This document shows positions 37,470-49,033 of a stretch of DNA of 64,000 bases, in pieces. Location of the stretch: assembly GCF_018398335.1 (NCBI RefSeq), contig NZ_JAHBRX010000003.1, forward strand, positions 62,001-126,000, given 5' to 3'. A program made the translations under genes and the position numbers. Each line of letters begins with the position of its first letter. The first letter of the stretch is position 1. This DNA comes from Chelatococcus sp. HY11. Its GTDB lineage: Bacteria > Pseudomonadota > Alphaproteobacteria > Rhizobiales > Beijerinckiaceae. The notes under the pieces were generated by a model. That model was not told the DNA's origin. It ran no database searches and worked only from the letters and a program-made list of their open reading frames with translations.

Positions 37470-38240
37470 CTATGAGTTCATAGGATTTTGGTCGGCGTCA
37501 AGAGCCTGTTTGCCGGCTGTTTTGCGCATGCTTTCGCCGGTCATGGTCAGGCGATGGGCATTGTGGACGAGGCGATCGAGGATGGCGTCGGCCAGGGTTG
37601 GCTCATCCCCGATAATCTCGTGCCATTGCTCGACGGGCACCTGGCTGGTGACGATCGTGGAGGCGCGTCCGTTGCGATCCTCGAGCATTTCGAGCAGGTC
37701 GACGCGCTGGCTCTGGGTCAGGCCGGACAGACCCCAGTCATCCAGAATGAGGAGTTCGACGCGTGCGAGGGATTTGAGCAGCCGCGCATGACGGCCGTCT
37801 CCGCGCGCCATCGCCAAAGCTTCGAACAACCGCGGCACGCGCTGATAGGAGACCGATCGCCCATCCCGGCAGGCTTTGTGCCCAAGCGCGCAGGCCAGCC
37901 AACTTTTCCCGACGCCGCACGGGCCCGTAATGGCCAGATTATTGTGGCGGCCGATCCAGTCGCCGGCGACAAGCCTGGCCAGGAGTGCCCGGTCGATGCC
38001 GCGCGGCGTGCGCAGATCGATATCCTCGACGCAGGCATTCTGGCGCAAGGCGGCGAACTTGAGCCGGGCTGTCATGCGCTTGGTGTCACGTTCGGCGACT
38101 TCCCTGTCGGCCATGATGCCGACCCGCTCCTCGAAGGACAGAGCCGCCAGATCGGGCGAGGCCCTCTGTTCCTCGAAGGCTTTGGCCATGCCGGGCAAGC
38201 CAAGGGCGATGAGCCGTTCATGGGTGGGATGGTTGAGCAT
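37470..38240 (-). CDS. istB: IstB helper ATPase of IS21 element B
   Basis: A 256-aa AAA+ ATPase that assists IstA in target capture. Walker A is ITGPCGVGKSWLACALG, Walker B is LLILDDWGL and a sensor-like segment is STIVTSQVPVEQWHE. The N-terminal IstB helical region begins MLNHPTHERLIALGLPGMAKA. It follows istA by about 20 bases on the same strand. Confidence 0.93.
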   Translation of the reverse strand: MLNHPTHERLIALGLPGMAKAFEEQRASPDLAALSFEERVGIMADREVAERDTKRMTARLKFAALRQNACVEDIDLRTPRGIDRALLARLVAGDWIGRHNNLAITGPCGVGKSWLACALGHKACRDGRSVSYQRVPRLFEALAMARGDGRHARLLKSLARVELLILDDWGLSGLTQSQRVDLLEMLEDRNGRASTIVTSQVPVEQWHEIIGDEPTLADAILDRLVHNAHRLTMTGESMRKTAGKQALDADQNPMNS

Positions 38241-38260
38241 TTTCTTCTCTCCGGTTGCGG

Positions 38261-39796
38261 TCAGTGGAAGTAGGAACGGCCGCGGATGTTGCCGTGGCGC
38301 ACGGGTTTTGCTGGTTCCGGCTCAAGGAAAGCGCGGTCCAGGCCGGATTTGAGGATGGAGCGGATGGAGGCGACCGATCTGGCCTGGATGGTGTTGCCGC
38401 GCTGGCAGGCCGCTTCCAGCCGCTCAGTGCCATAGGTCTTCTGCAAGGCCAGGATGCCCATGCAGGTGCGGAACCCCTGCTCTGGATGAGGGCGGGCAGC
38501 CATGATCGCCATGGTCAGAGCTGCCGTCGACGGGCCGATCTTCTCAGCAGCGGTGGTCAAACGGGCCGGCGTCCACAAGGCGTAGCGCCGATGCGCGCTC
38601 GGCATGTGGTCGGCCACCGTTGTATGGTTGCGGCGGCCAGGGCATTTGGCGTGGCTGGCCACCCGCTCGCCCTTATGGAAGACCTCGACGGTGCGATCGG
38701 CTATGCGTACATCGACGAGTTCGCGGATCAGCCGGCAAGGCACAGAGTACCAGTTGCCGTCGGCCTCGACATGATAATCGGGCGCCACCCGGCAGCGCTT
38801 CCACACCGCAAACGCGTAGGGCTCCGCTGGCAGCGGCTTCAGCGCCGGCGCGTCCACAGCGGCAAACAGCTCCGCCCGGCTCATGCCATAGCCGCGCATG
38901 AGCCGCCCATTGAGATCGGCAACCAGTTCCGCGATCGCCTGGTTGAGCTCGACCAGACTGAAGAAGCGGCGGTTGCGAAGACGCGCCAGCACCCATCTCT
39001 GGGCAATTTGCACCGAGACCTCGACTTTCGACTTGTCTCGCGGCTTGCGGCTGCGAGCCGGCAGGATGGTCGTGCCATAGTGCCGGGCCATGTCCTGGTA
39101 AGTGCGGTTGAGGCCGGGATCGTAGCGATCCGCATTGGTCACCGCCGCTTTCAGATTGTCGCAGACCGTCAGCGACGTCACGCCGCCGAAAGCGGCGAAC
39201 ATGCCGACATGGCAGCCGATCCAGTCGGCCAGCCCTTCGCTGGGCCGGGCTTCGGCATAGACATAGCTGGAAGCCCCCAGCGCGCCGACAAACAGCTTCA
39301 TGGCCTGCGCTTCACCCGTGATCGGCTCGATGACATCGATGGTGTCGCCGGCGTAATCGACGAACACTTTCTCGCCGGCAGCGTGGCGCTGGCGCATGGT
39401 TGGCGATGCCCGTTGCTTCCAGGCTTCGTAGCGCTCACAGAACCACGAATAGCCGTAGCCATCCGGATGCTCGGTTCGATATTCCTGCCACAGCAAGGCG
39501 CGCGTCACCGCAGGGCGGCGCAGCTCCCGATCAACATGGCGCCAGTCTGGCTCTGGGCCGCGATCCTCCGCGGCCGTCGGTTGACCCGGGAACAGCCGGC
39601 GCTCAAGCGCCGTGTCGTCCATCGCTTCGGGCAACGGCCAGTCCAGCCCGGCCGCCCTGGCGCGGGAAAGATAGGCGCCCACCGCCCCTTTGCTGATGCC
39701 AAGCGAGGCCGCAATCGTCCGGCTGCTCAGCCCATTCTCGTACTTCAGTCGCAATAGTTCGCGGATGCGGCGCATCGACAATCTCTCGGTCGGCAT
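38261..39796 (-). CDS. istA: IstA transposase of IS21 element B
   Basis: A 511-aa transposase from ATG 39796 (MPTERLSMRRIRELLRLKYE). The N-terminal helix-turn-helix has LSSRTIAASLGISKGAVGAYLSR. The DDE domain has VFVDYAGDTIDV (Asp), SLTVCDNLKAAV (Asp) and the Glu-containing helix PRDKSKVEVSVQIAQRWVLARL. The Mu-type C-terminal domain has ADGNWYSVPCRLI. It lies directly before istB. Upstream 11 codons to 39829 are less likely to be translated. Confidence 0.93.
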   Translation of the reverse strand: MPTERLSMRRIRELLRLKYENGLSSRTIAASLGISKGAVGAYLSRARAAGLDWPLPEAMDDTALERRLFPGQPTAAEDRGPEPDWRHVDRELRRPAVTRALLWQEYRTEHPDGYGYSWFCERYEAWKQRASPTMRQRHAAGEKVFVDYAGDTIDVIEPITGEAQAMKLFVGALGASSYVYAEARPSEGLADWIGCHVGMFAAFGGVTSLTVCDNLKAAVTNADRYDPGLNRTYQDMARHYGTTILPARSRKPRDKSKVEVSVQIAQRWVLARLRNRRFFSLVELNQAIAELVADLNGRLMRGYGMSRAELFAAVDAPALKPLPAEPYAFAVWKRCRVAPDYHVEADGNWYSVPCRLIRELVDVRIADRTVEVFHKGERVASHAKCPGRRNHTTVADHMPSAHRRYALWTPARLTTAAEKIGPSTAALTMAIMAARPHPEQGFRTCMGILALQKTYGTERLEAACQRGNTIQARSVASIRSILKSGLDRAFLEPEPAKPVRHGNIRGRSYFH

Positions 39797-39812
39797 ATGG
39801 CTTCCTCGTTGA

Positions 39813-41902
<2,090 letters not shown>

Positions 41903-41959
41903 GAGTCTCATCTAGATTGTCGCCGCCGTCTCATCCTGATCGCCGCGCCATAGATGGTT

Positions 41960-42663
41960 CCGGCCGGTGCACTGCAAGCCGCCTCCGGCCCAGGAGACCA
42001 GAGCGCTGCTCGTCGCGCGCAAGCTGTTGCAGGCCAAGATGCGAGATGTCGAGCTCAGCCTGCGCGGCGTTCTGCGGGGCTTTGGTCTGAAGGTCGGCGA
42101 GATCAGCAAGGGTCAGTTCGCAGCCCGCGTACGCACGCTGACGGCGGGTCACACAATGCTGGAGCGGATCGCCGAGGCGATGTTGCGAGCCCGTGAGGCG
42201 CTGCAAACGGAGTTCGGCAAATTGCATCGCGCTATGCTGGCGATAGTGCGCGGCGACGAGGTCTGTCGGCGGCTGATGACGGTGCCAGGTGTCGGAGCGT
42301 TGATAGCAGTGACGGTTCACGTCAGCGGTGGACGGACCCGAGCGGTTCTCCCGCTCCAGAGCGGTGGGAGCGCATTTCGGCCTGACGCCGAAGAAGTACC
42401 AGTCCGGGGAGACCGATATCACCGGCGCGGACAGCCGGGTCGGCGATCCCATGGCGCGCACGGCTCTTTACGAAGGAGCGCACATCATACTTACGCGGGC
42501 GGTGCGTTTCTCGACGCTCAAGCGCTGGGCGATGGAGGTCGCCAAGCGGCGGGGCAAGAAGCGTGCCAAGGTTGCGCTCGCCCGCAAATTGGCAATCGTT
42601 CTCCATCGGATGTGGATGGATGACACCTCATTCCGCTGGGGTCGGGAAGCGGCTGCCGTATAA
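41960..42663 (+). pseudogene. IS110-family transposase, 3' part (interrupted and frameshifted)
   Basis: The gene cut at 36712 resumes with RPVHCKPPPAQETRALLVARKLLQAKMRDVELSLRG and continues to LMTVPGVGALIAVTV near 42313. There a one-base frame change moves the reading to FTSAVDGPERFSRSRAVGAHFGLTPKKYQ and on to the stop at 42663. So besides the IS21 insertion there is an independent frameshift, showing this copy was dead or dying. It is related throughout to the protein of 33509-34555. Confidence 0.87.
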
Positions 42664-42891
42664 GGAGAAGCACAGTTTGGAGCTGGCCCTGTTCCCCTGA
42701 GATCCCGTCGCCGGGACGACGGAAGCGGTAAAGCCGTAAGTAGTGCCGTGAGCGCCTTTCGAGGTGGAGCACGCGACCTAGATGGGCTTGCCGCATCCTC
42801 TCTGATGGCATGATGTGGCGGCTCTGCGCTGACCACGAACAGAAGCAAGAGTTCGGCGACGTGACAATCACTCAGGGGCTTGACACCAGAC
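42664..42891 (+). ncRNA. Candidate guide RNA region of the second IS1111-like element
   Basis: Contains ATCCCGTCGCCGGGAC (42702-42717) and a block starting CTGATGGCATGATGTGGCGG (42802 on) in the same order and spacing as after the first IS1111-like gene, with many substitutions between them. The hairpin stem is kept. The region ends at the Tn3 inverted repeat. The RNA call is inference. Confidence 0.42.
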
Positions 42892-42926
42892 GGCGTCACG
42901 ACACGAAAGTGATGAATCTGTCCGAC
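42892..42926. repeat. Terminal inverted repeat, left end of Tn3 copy B
   Basis: Starts GGCGTCACGACACGAAAGTG and ends GTCCGAC. It is identical to the repeat of copy A at 1616-1650 (reversed). Confidence 0.9.
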
Positions 42927-42947
42927 TTTTGAGAACGCATTAAGAAC

Positions 42948-43529
42948 TCACGCCGGTTTGACGGTGGGTGCGGCTGATTTTTCGGCTTTGAGCGCTTCAT
43001 AGAGCGCGGTCTTTCCGATCTTTACGCGGGCGGCGGCTTCGCGGACATTGAGACCGGCAGCCAGATGCTGACGAGCCTTTGCGAGCTTCTCCGGTGTTAC
43101 AACCGCCTGGCGGCCTCCGCGTCGACCCCGATCCTCTGCTGCCTGCAGTCCGGCGCGGGTTCTTTCCCGGATGAGATCGCGTTCGAACTGGGCCAGCGCT
43201 CCGAACAGATGGAAGACCAGGCGACCGCCAGATGTCGTGGTGTCGATGTTCTCGGTGATAGAGCGGAAGCCGATACCCTTGGATTCCAACTCGGTGACGA
43301 TCTCGATCAGGTGCTTCATCGATCGACCGAGGCGATCGAGCTTCCAGACCGTAAGCGTGTCGCCGTCCCGAGCATAGCGCACGGCTTCGGTCAGCCCCGG
43401 CCGATCGGTTTTCACACCCGATGCCTTGTCTTCGAACAGCTTCTCGCAACCCGTCTTGCGCAGCGCATCGAGTTGAAGCGCCGTATCCTGGTCGCCGGTG
43501 GATACCCTTGCGTAGCCGATCGAGGTCAT
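42948..43529 (-). CDS. tnpR: Serine resolvase/invertase of Tn3-family transposon
   Basis: 193 aa, identical to the protein at 1013-1594: Ser10 in YARVSTGDQ, KLDRLGRS, C-terminal helix-turn-helix. It is divergent from tnpA across a 159-bp res region. Because the two res sites in the window are inverted to each other, this enzyme could in principle support inversion, although Tn3-type resolvases strongly prefer direct sites. Confidence 0.93.
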   Translation of the reverse strand: MTSIGYARVSTGDQDTALQLDALRKTGCEKLFEDKASGVKTDRPGLTEAVRYARDGDTLTVWKLDRLGRSMKHLIEIVTELESKGIGFRSITENIDTTTSGGRLVFHLFGALAQFERDLIRERTRAGLQAAEDRGRRGGRQAVVTPEKLAKARQHLAAGLNVREAAARVKIGKTALYEALKAEKSAAPTVKPA

Positions 43530-43688
43530 GAGGTGTGGCTTGTCCGCTTTCTCGTTGAACTCGGACAATGTCCGATTTGCCGTTGCATGACAAGGTTTAC
43601 GGACCAAATCTGTGGAAGCCGCAAAACGACCGTTTGCCGAACAGGCATTTTCCATTTCGGTGCAGCGTCCGCGCTGAGAGGTGAGTGA
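43530..43688. promoter_or_regulatory. Tn3 res / divergent promoter region (copy B)
   Basis: Intergenic region between the divergent tnpR and tnpA genes with the palindrome TCGGACAATGTCCGA at 43561-43575. It is the same sequence as in copy A. Confidence 0.55.
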
Positions 43689-46655
43689 ATGGCTCGAAGA
43701 GTATTGCTGAGCGAAACATGGTGGTGCCAGGTAACCACGATCCCGGATGAGGATAGGGAGATCGCCAAGCACTACACGCTGGACCAGTCGGATCTCGATC
43801 TGGTCATGCGACAGAACAAGGCGTCGAATCGGCTGGGCCTGGCCTGCGTTCTGGCGATGCTGCGATTTCCAGGCCGACCACTCGCGGATGGTGAGATCCT
43901 GCCTTCCGGCGTCTTGCGGTTCCTGGCGCGGCAGATCGGTGCCGATCATCGCGAGATCGACCGATATTTCGAACGTCCGCAGACACGCCGCGAGCACCTC
44001 GCCCTGCTGTTCGAGAAAATGAAGATGCGCCCATTTGCGCCTTCGGACGTGAGGGCACTGACCGGCTGGCTGACGCCCGCGGCGCAAACCCTGCGCCGGG
44101 CCGATGTTTTGGCGGATATGGTTGTGGAGGAATTGCGACGCCGGCGAATTCTCCTGCCGGCGCGCGGAGCACTCGAAGCCATCATCCACGTTGCAATCCG
44201 GCGCGGCATCCGCATCGCTCACCGGGCCTTGGCTGGCGGGCTCTTGGAAGGCCAGAAGCGTGACCTCGACAAACTTCTCGACCCGCGTGAGGGGACGAAT
44301 GTGACCATCCTCGCGTGGGCCAGAACACCGGCATTGTCGCCTACCGCCATCAATCTCGACAGGATAGCCGAACGCGTTCAGTTTCTTCGGTCCCTGAACC
44401 TGCCAATGGAACTGATGGAGCGCATTCCGGCCAAGGTTTTTGATGAACTCGCCGCGGAAGGGATGCGGATGAGCGCACAGCATTTACGCGACCTCAACCC
44501 CGAACGCCGGCACACCGTGCTGGCTGCAACGGTCCTGCATCTTTCCCGCCATCTGACCGATTGCGCAATCGACGTGTTCAAGAAGCTAATCGGCGCCATG
44601 ACGCGGCGAGCCGACAATCAGGCGACCGCCCGCATCACCCGTTCGGTCCGGGAGGTTCAGAAGCCGCTGAAGGACGTTTCGAAAGTTTGCCATGCGATCA
44701 TAGAGGCCAGGCAGAAGGGCGAGGATATCGGCAGGTCGCTCGAAACGGTCATTCAATGGCCGATCTTCGCGACCAGTGTCCAGGCGGTCGACACGCTGAT
44801 TGCCCCCGACAGCATCGACGGGAAAATCGAAATGCTCCAGCGCTATCCGACAATCCGGAAAATGGCGCCGGAATTCCTGTCGACGTTCGTGTTTCGTGGC
44901 CACGCCGTGGCGGCGAATCTCCTGCGCGCGCTATCCATGGTCGCCAATCTGTACCGCAAAGGGAAAAGAGCGATACCCGACAGAGCACCCATATTCTTTG
45001 CACCGAAAGGCTGGATGCCGCTCATCCTGCAGGATGGCAAGATCGATCGCAGGGCCTATGAACTCTGCCTGTTCAGCGAATTGAAACGCCGCCTCGATGC
45101 CGGCGATGTCTGGGTGGAGGGCGCGAAGCGCTTCCAGTCCTTCGAGAGCTTCCTCATTCCCGCGCCGACATTCGAGTTGATGCGGGAGGAAGGTCCGCTT
45201 CCGGTCGCAGTCGATACCGATGTGGAAACCTATCTGAAGCAACAGCGCCAGACCTTGAACGACGGGTTGAGCGAGCTTTCCCGTCTAGCAGAAGCCGGTG
45301 AGCTCGACGATGTCGAACTGGCCGGCACGGGTTTCAGCGTCACGCCACACAAGGCCATGTTCCCGGACATCGCGAAGTCGCTGAAACCGAAGGTGGAAAA
45401 CCGGCTGCCTGCCGTCCGCATCACCGACCTGCTGCTTGAGGTGGACGCCCGCACGGGATTTTCGAATGCGTTCACCCATCTGCGCACCGGGCGCACGGCC
45501 GACAACAAGCTTGCCCTGCTTACCGCCGTTCTGGCGGACGGCATCAATCTCGGACTCACCAGAATGGCGGATGTTTCCCCCGGGCTGACGATGCGCCAGC
45601 TCGCCTGGGTGCACGACTGGCATATCCGGGAGGAGGGTTACACCGGCGCGCATGCCATCCTTGTCAATGCCCAGAGGCAATTGCCTCTCGCGAAATTGTG
45701 GGGCGACGGAACCACCTCATCCTCGGACGGGCAGTATTTTCCGGCGGGAGGGCACGCCGAGGCGATCGGCGACCTCAACGCCCGCTATGGCCCTAACCCC
45801 GGCGCGAAGTTCTATCGCTTCACCTCCGACCAGTATGGGGCGTTCCACATCATCGCTATGAACGCCAATGCGAGCGAGGCCATATACGTCCTCGACGGTC
45901 TGCTCTATCACGGCAGCGATCTCGCTATCGAAACCCACTATGTCGACACCGGCGGGGTCAGCGACATGAGTTTCGCTCTTTGCCATCTTGTCGGTTTCCA
46001 GCTCGTGCCCCGGTTGCGCGGCCTTAAGGATCGCCGGCTCTATCTCTTCCCGGGCGACGCGCCTCCCCAAAACCTCGCCCCGCTCTTCGGCGAACCCATC
46101 AACATCGAGCGGATCAGGGCAAACTGGAATGACATCCTGCGTCTCGTCACGACGATCCGTTCCGGCCAGGTGCGGCCTTCGACCTTGCTGGCGAAACTGT
46201 CCGCATTCCCGCGCCAAAACGGACTGGCGCTCGCGTTGCGCGACATTGGACGCATCAATCGATCCATCTTCCTGCCGCAATGGTGGCAGAACCCTGAAAT
46301 GCGCAGGAACGCCACCGCAGGCCTCAACAAGAGCGAGGCCCAGAACACTCTGGCCCGGGCGCTGTTCTTCAATCGTCTCGGAGAGCTGCGGGACAGAACC
46401 TTCGAGAGCCAGTTCTACAGGGCGTCCGGGCTGAACCTGCTCATCAACGCGATCGTTTACTGGAACACGCTCTATCTCGAACCAACGTTTGCCGAACTCA
46501 ATCGCGAAGGCATTGCAACGCCGGCCGACGTGATCAAGCACATCACGCCGCTCGGATGGCAGCATATCAGCCTCACCGGCGACTACAACTGGACCCCGAC
46601 TGACAGTCTCGACCTAAGGCCGCTTCGGCGAGAGACGTCGATGCTGGCCGCTTGA
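43689..46655 (+). CDS. tnpA: Tn3-family transposase
   Basis: A 988-aa transposase of normal family length. It has an N-terminal DUF4158-type DNA-binding region (MARRVLLSETWWCQVTTIPDEDREIAKHY, divided into helices). The C-terminal DDE_Tnp_Tn3 domain has KLWGDGTTSSSDGQYFPAGG (first Asp), YVDTGGVSDMSFALCHLVGF (second Asp) and NRLGELRDRTFESQFYRASGLNLLINAIVYWN (Glu). All three acidic positions are present. It is complete and probably active. Its N-terminus duplicates the partial gene at 1-853. Confidence 0.95.
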   Translation: MARRVLLSETWWCQVTTIPDEDREIAKHYTLDQSDLDLVMRQNKASNRLGLACVLAMLRFPGRPLADGEILPSGVLRFLARQIGADHREIDRYFERPQTRREHLALLFEKMKMRPFAPSDVRALTGWLTPAAQTLRRADVLADMVVEELRRRRILLPARGALEAIIHVAIRRGIRIAHRALAGGLLEGQKRDLDKLLDPREGTNVTILAWARTPALSPTAINLDRIAERVQFLRSLNLPMELMERIPAKVFDELAAEGMRMSAQHLRDLNPERRHTVLAATVLHLSRHLTDCAIDVFKKLIGAMTRRADNQATARITRSVREVQKPLKDVSKVCHAIIEARQKGEDIGRSLETVIQWPIFATSVQAVDTLIAPDSIDGKIEMLQRYPTIRKMAPEFLSTFVFRGHAVAANLLRALSMVANLYRKGKRAIPDRAPIFFAPKGWMPLILQDGKIDRRAYELCLFSELKRRLDAGDVWVEGAKRFQSFESFLIPAPTFELMREEGPLPVAVDTDVETYLKQQRQTLNDGLSELSRLAEAGELDDVELAGTGFSVTPHKAMFPDIAKSLKPKVENRLPAVRITDLLLEVDARTGFSNAFTHLRTGRTADNKLALLTAVLADGINLGLTRMADVSPGLTMRQLAWVHDWHIREEGYTGAHAILVNAQRQLPLAKLWGDGTTSSSDGQYFPAGGHAEAIGDLNARYGPNPGAKFYRFTSDQYGAFHIIAMNANASEAIYVLDGLLYHGSDLAIETHYVDTGGVSDMSFALCHLVGFQLVPRLRGLKDRRLYLFPGDAPPQNLAPLFGEPINIERIRANWNDILRLVTTIRSGQVRPSTLLAKLSAFPRQNGLALALRDIGRINRSIFLPQWWQNPEMRRNATAGLNKSEAQNTLARALFFNRLGELRDRTFESQFYRASGLNLLINAIVYWNTLYLEPTFAELNREGIATPADVIKHITPLGWQHISLTGDYNWTPTDSLDLRPLRRETSMLAA

Positions 46656-46674
46656 TCACTATATGTTCTCGAAT

Positions 46675-46709
46675 GTCGGACAGATTCACCACTTTCGTGT
46701 CGTGACGCC
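46675..46709. repeat. Terminal inverted repeat, right end of Tn3 copy B
   Basis: GTCGGACAGATTCACCAC... ends in CGTGACGCC at 46709; it is the inverted partner of 42892-42926. Confidence 0.9.
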
Positions 46710-46833
46710 TACATCGCCGACGTGCTCGCAAGGATCGTCAACGGCCATCCAAACAGCCAAATCGACGATCTCCTGCCTTGGGCCTATATCGCCGCTTCCG
46801 AGATCAAGGCCGTGGCCTGAGAACACCGCTTAC
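46710..46833 (+). mobile_element. IS66-family remnant (end of tnpC plus right terminus)
   Basis: Translation from the Tn3 boundary gives YIADVLARIVNGHPNSQIDD LLPWAYIAA, the standard C-terminus of the IS66 transposase TnpC, stopping at 46818-46820. GTAAGCG (reversed) at 46827-46833 is the usual IS66 tip. The rest of the IS66 element was replaced or deleted at the Tn3 junction. Confidence 0.85.
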
Positions 46834-47467
46834 CCTCTTTCGGCTCAATCCACCGCATCTCGCCAGGACCGAACTCACTGGCCACGCCCATTAGACGCGC
46901 ATCGACGCCCATTTTAGCAACGTACAAAGCTAGCGCGGCAGTGAGCCGCTGAGTTCGATCTAGATCATTCCCTGTGAACAGGGTTTCCGTTGGCGCCTGG
47001 AAAGCGCTGGGCAGATAAAACCGGTGAAAACCGAGTTTACTGTCTGGATCCAGGCTTCGTTCCACACCTCCCAAGAACGCGTATGCGCAAGCCGACGCAC
47101 ATTCACCCGGCGTACGCTTCGTGACATCTCCAGAACTCCACATTCGTTTCATGTCGGGCACCAACGCATCCGCACCCACCTCGGTGGCCATCTTTTTGGA
47201 CCGGATCATCTCCCCTAATTTTAGACCTGCGCTGAGAGACCCTCCTGGTGAGTTAAGTCTGATCCGGTAAGCTTGGAACTCAGATGACTTGAAAAATCTC
47301 TCGAAGTCGTCCGGCGTGCTTTCGACGATCTCACCAGTGGCCTGAATAAATTCGCACGTCCGGCACGCCTCATCGCTCCCACCCTTCGAGAACTTCATTG
47401 GCTCCGCAACGGCAGCAAAGGACAGGCAGCATAGTAGCGCCCCCACTAACCTCACCAAGAACGTCAT
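46784..47467 (-). pseudogene. Secreted ClpP/crotonase-fold-like protein (COG3904 type), 3' end replaced by IS66
   Basis: The N-terminal signal peptide (TFLVRLVGALLCCLSFAAVA) is followed by FRIRLNSPGG-like and GECASACAYAFLGGVER motifs, as in COG3904 periplasmic proteins related to ClpP-type proteases. Native sequence ends at about 46834 with RWIEPKEG. The last 16 codons (KRCSQATALISEAAI) are read from the IS66 tip. How much is lost is unknown. The remaining product might be exported but is likely non-functional. Confidence 0.7.
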
Positions 47468-48643
47468 AGAACCTGCCCCTAACCCATGCTTGCGCGAATC
47501 TACCCGACTTCTTCAAGCCAGTTCAACACGGTATCCGCATTGCAGAACGTTGCCTGAATCTCCATTTCACACACCATCCTCGTACAATCTGTTGTTGCAC
47601 AAATGTTACACGAAGCTTATGGGAAAACTGTGCGCATCACTGATGATCGCTAGAGCTCAAACACAGATCTAAGCACGCGCTAGAACGAGCAGGGAAGCTC
47701 ACTGAGCAGCATCCGATCGCTTCGACGTGCACAGATAGCGCTCAAGCAGGGACGCGTCTTACAGAGCGTTTGCAAGCTTTCCAGAAATACAGCTTCCAAG
47801 CGATCCCCAAAGCCAGAAAGGCCGGCATGCAACGGTTTGAGCTAAGGCAGGCCAAGAGAACACACCGGATCGAGAGACATAGGCTCACATATAGCGGCAC
47901 ACAAAACCGATGCCGGAGAAATCGAGAGACGACAGCAGAGGAGGCTGAGAGCCGGAGTATCTTTGAGGGAGAGAACGCCTGGTGGGATATCCGGGTGTGA
48001 AAGGGTAGGGAGAGCCGGTGAGGGGAGAGGGAAGGTGATGCGAGAGGTGGGAGTGGGGACACAAGAGGGGTGGTGAGATAGCTGGGGGAGCGGCACATCC
48101 ATGACTTCCCACAAACCACCATAACCTTCCTTGGCTAACCAGAACCGGAACAGTCCACCTTCACCAGGCCAAGGGGTCTCGTTTCCCCAGGCCACCAAGG
48201 AAGGTCTTCCAAAACCAGGCCACCAAGACCCAGAGCCGGAATGAGGAGCTTTCTCTCTCACCCCTCTCACAGCCACACAGACCCGTGGACCGGGGTCTCA
48301 TTCCTACACCAAAGCAACCGTGACCCTGTTCCGGAAGAGGTCTCAAAGGCGATGATCCGGCATACAAGCTTTCTCCGAAGAAACAAACGCTGCACGGCCA
48401 ACAGCCGAGTTCCGGATAGCCGCTATAGCCTAGTTTACATTCCAGCATCCGCGGCAAGATCGTCGGAATTTCGTCACAACACCGGACTGTCTTTGAGTTG
48501 CCGCACATATGCGTCACCCTCACCACCGGAGTTCGCGCTGATCACGACTATGAATCGATGCGCGGTCTTTGATTCCGGATTTGAATTGGACGATGGAGAT
48601 CTGCGGTGGGAGATTGGGACCGTCTTCAGCCGTGGATTTTGCC
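47468..48643. other. 1.2-kb stretch without supported gene; strand-asymmetric composition
   Basis: From about 47760 to 48095 the plus strand is strongly purine-rich (runs such as GGTGAGGGGAGAGGGAAGG). From about 48095 to 48300 it turns pyrimidine-rich, and a short unit like CCAGGCCACCAAG occurs three times (48152-48223). Frames on both strands exist but have low-complexity translations and no ribosome-binding sites. It could be untranslated or intergenic plasmid DNA. Confidence 0.5.
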
Positions 48644-48910
48644 ATGCCGGAACCGTCTATCCAATATCTTGTCCTGGAGAGGACGGACGCGGCGCACAAC
48701 ATCGCCCGTTACTATGTCCTGTCTCTTGAGCCGACGCTCTTCGCCGAGATGGCCCTTGTGCGCCGATGGGGCCGGATCGGGCGAGCGGGCGGACATCGCG
48801 TGGAATTTCACGAAACGCAAGCCGGCGCGACAGAGGCCTTGCAGACATGGCTCAAGCGGAAGCTGCGGCGTTCTTATAGGCTAACCGGAGCCTCGAAGAG
48901 GCCAGCTTGA
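48644..48910 (+). CDS. WGR-domain protein
   Basis: An 88-aa protein consisting almost only of a WGR domain: YLVLERTDAAHNIARYYVLS then LVRRWGRIGRAGGHRVEFHE with the Trp-Gly-Arg signature, ending in a Lys/Arg-rich helix. WGR domains bind nucleic acids in PARPs and bacterial MolR-like proteins; stand-alone versions are common on alphaproteobacterial plasmids. ATG 48644 is chosen because the domain starts just after; upstream frame to 48569 is not needed. Confidence 0.82.
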   Translation: MPEPSIQYLVLERTDAAHNIARYYVLSLEPTLFAEMALVRRWGRIGRAGGHRVEFHETQAGATEALQTWLKRKLRRSYRLTGASKRPA

Positions 48911-49033
48911 CGCTCCCGTCCCGCTAGGCCGAAGACCGGAAAGCTGCTCAAGCCCGATCTAATCATCGGGTTCGCCCGTGCAGCACCGGGTGTTGCGGCA
49001 GCGACATCCTATTCGACACCACCAGGACCTTCT

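Larger units (their letters stand above)
42892..46709. mobile_element. Tn3-family transposon, copy B (complete, 3.8 kb)
   Basis: Bounded by 35-bp inverted repeats at 42892-42926 and 46675-46709 (two differences) and carrying only resolvase and transposase. No 5-bp duplication is seen (CAGAC left, TACAT right), and the flanks are unrelated (IS1111 tail on the left, IS66 on the right). This points to rearrangement after insertion. It is inverted relative to copy A at the start of the window. Confidence 0.93.

Noticed and set aside
38255-39757. 500-codon plus-strand open frame
   Set aside because: It is the antisense of istA of IS21 element B, with no family motifs or start signal.
45717-46565. 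282-codon minus-strand frame inside the Tn3 transposase
   Set aside because: It is antisense to the catalytic domain of tnpA and shows no independent coding signal.
42887-46714. A 5-bp target duplication for Tn3 copy B
   Set aside because: The adjacent bases are CAGAC and TACAT, which do not match in either orientation.
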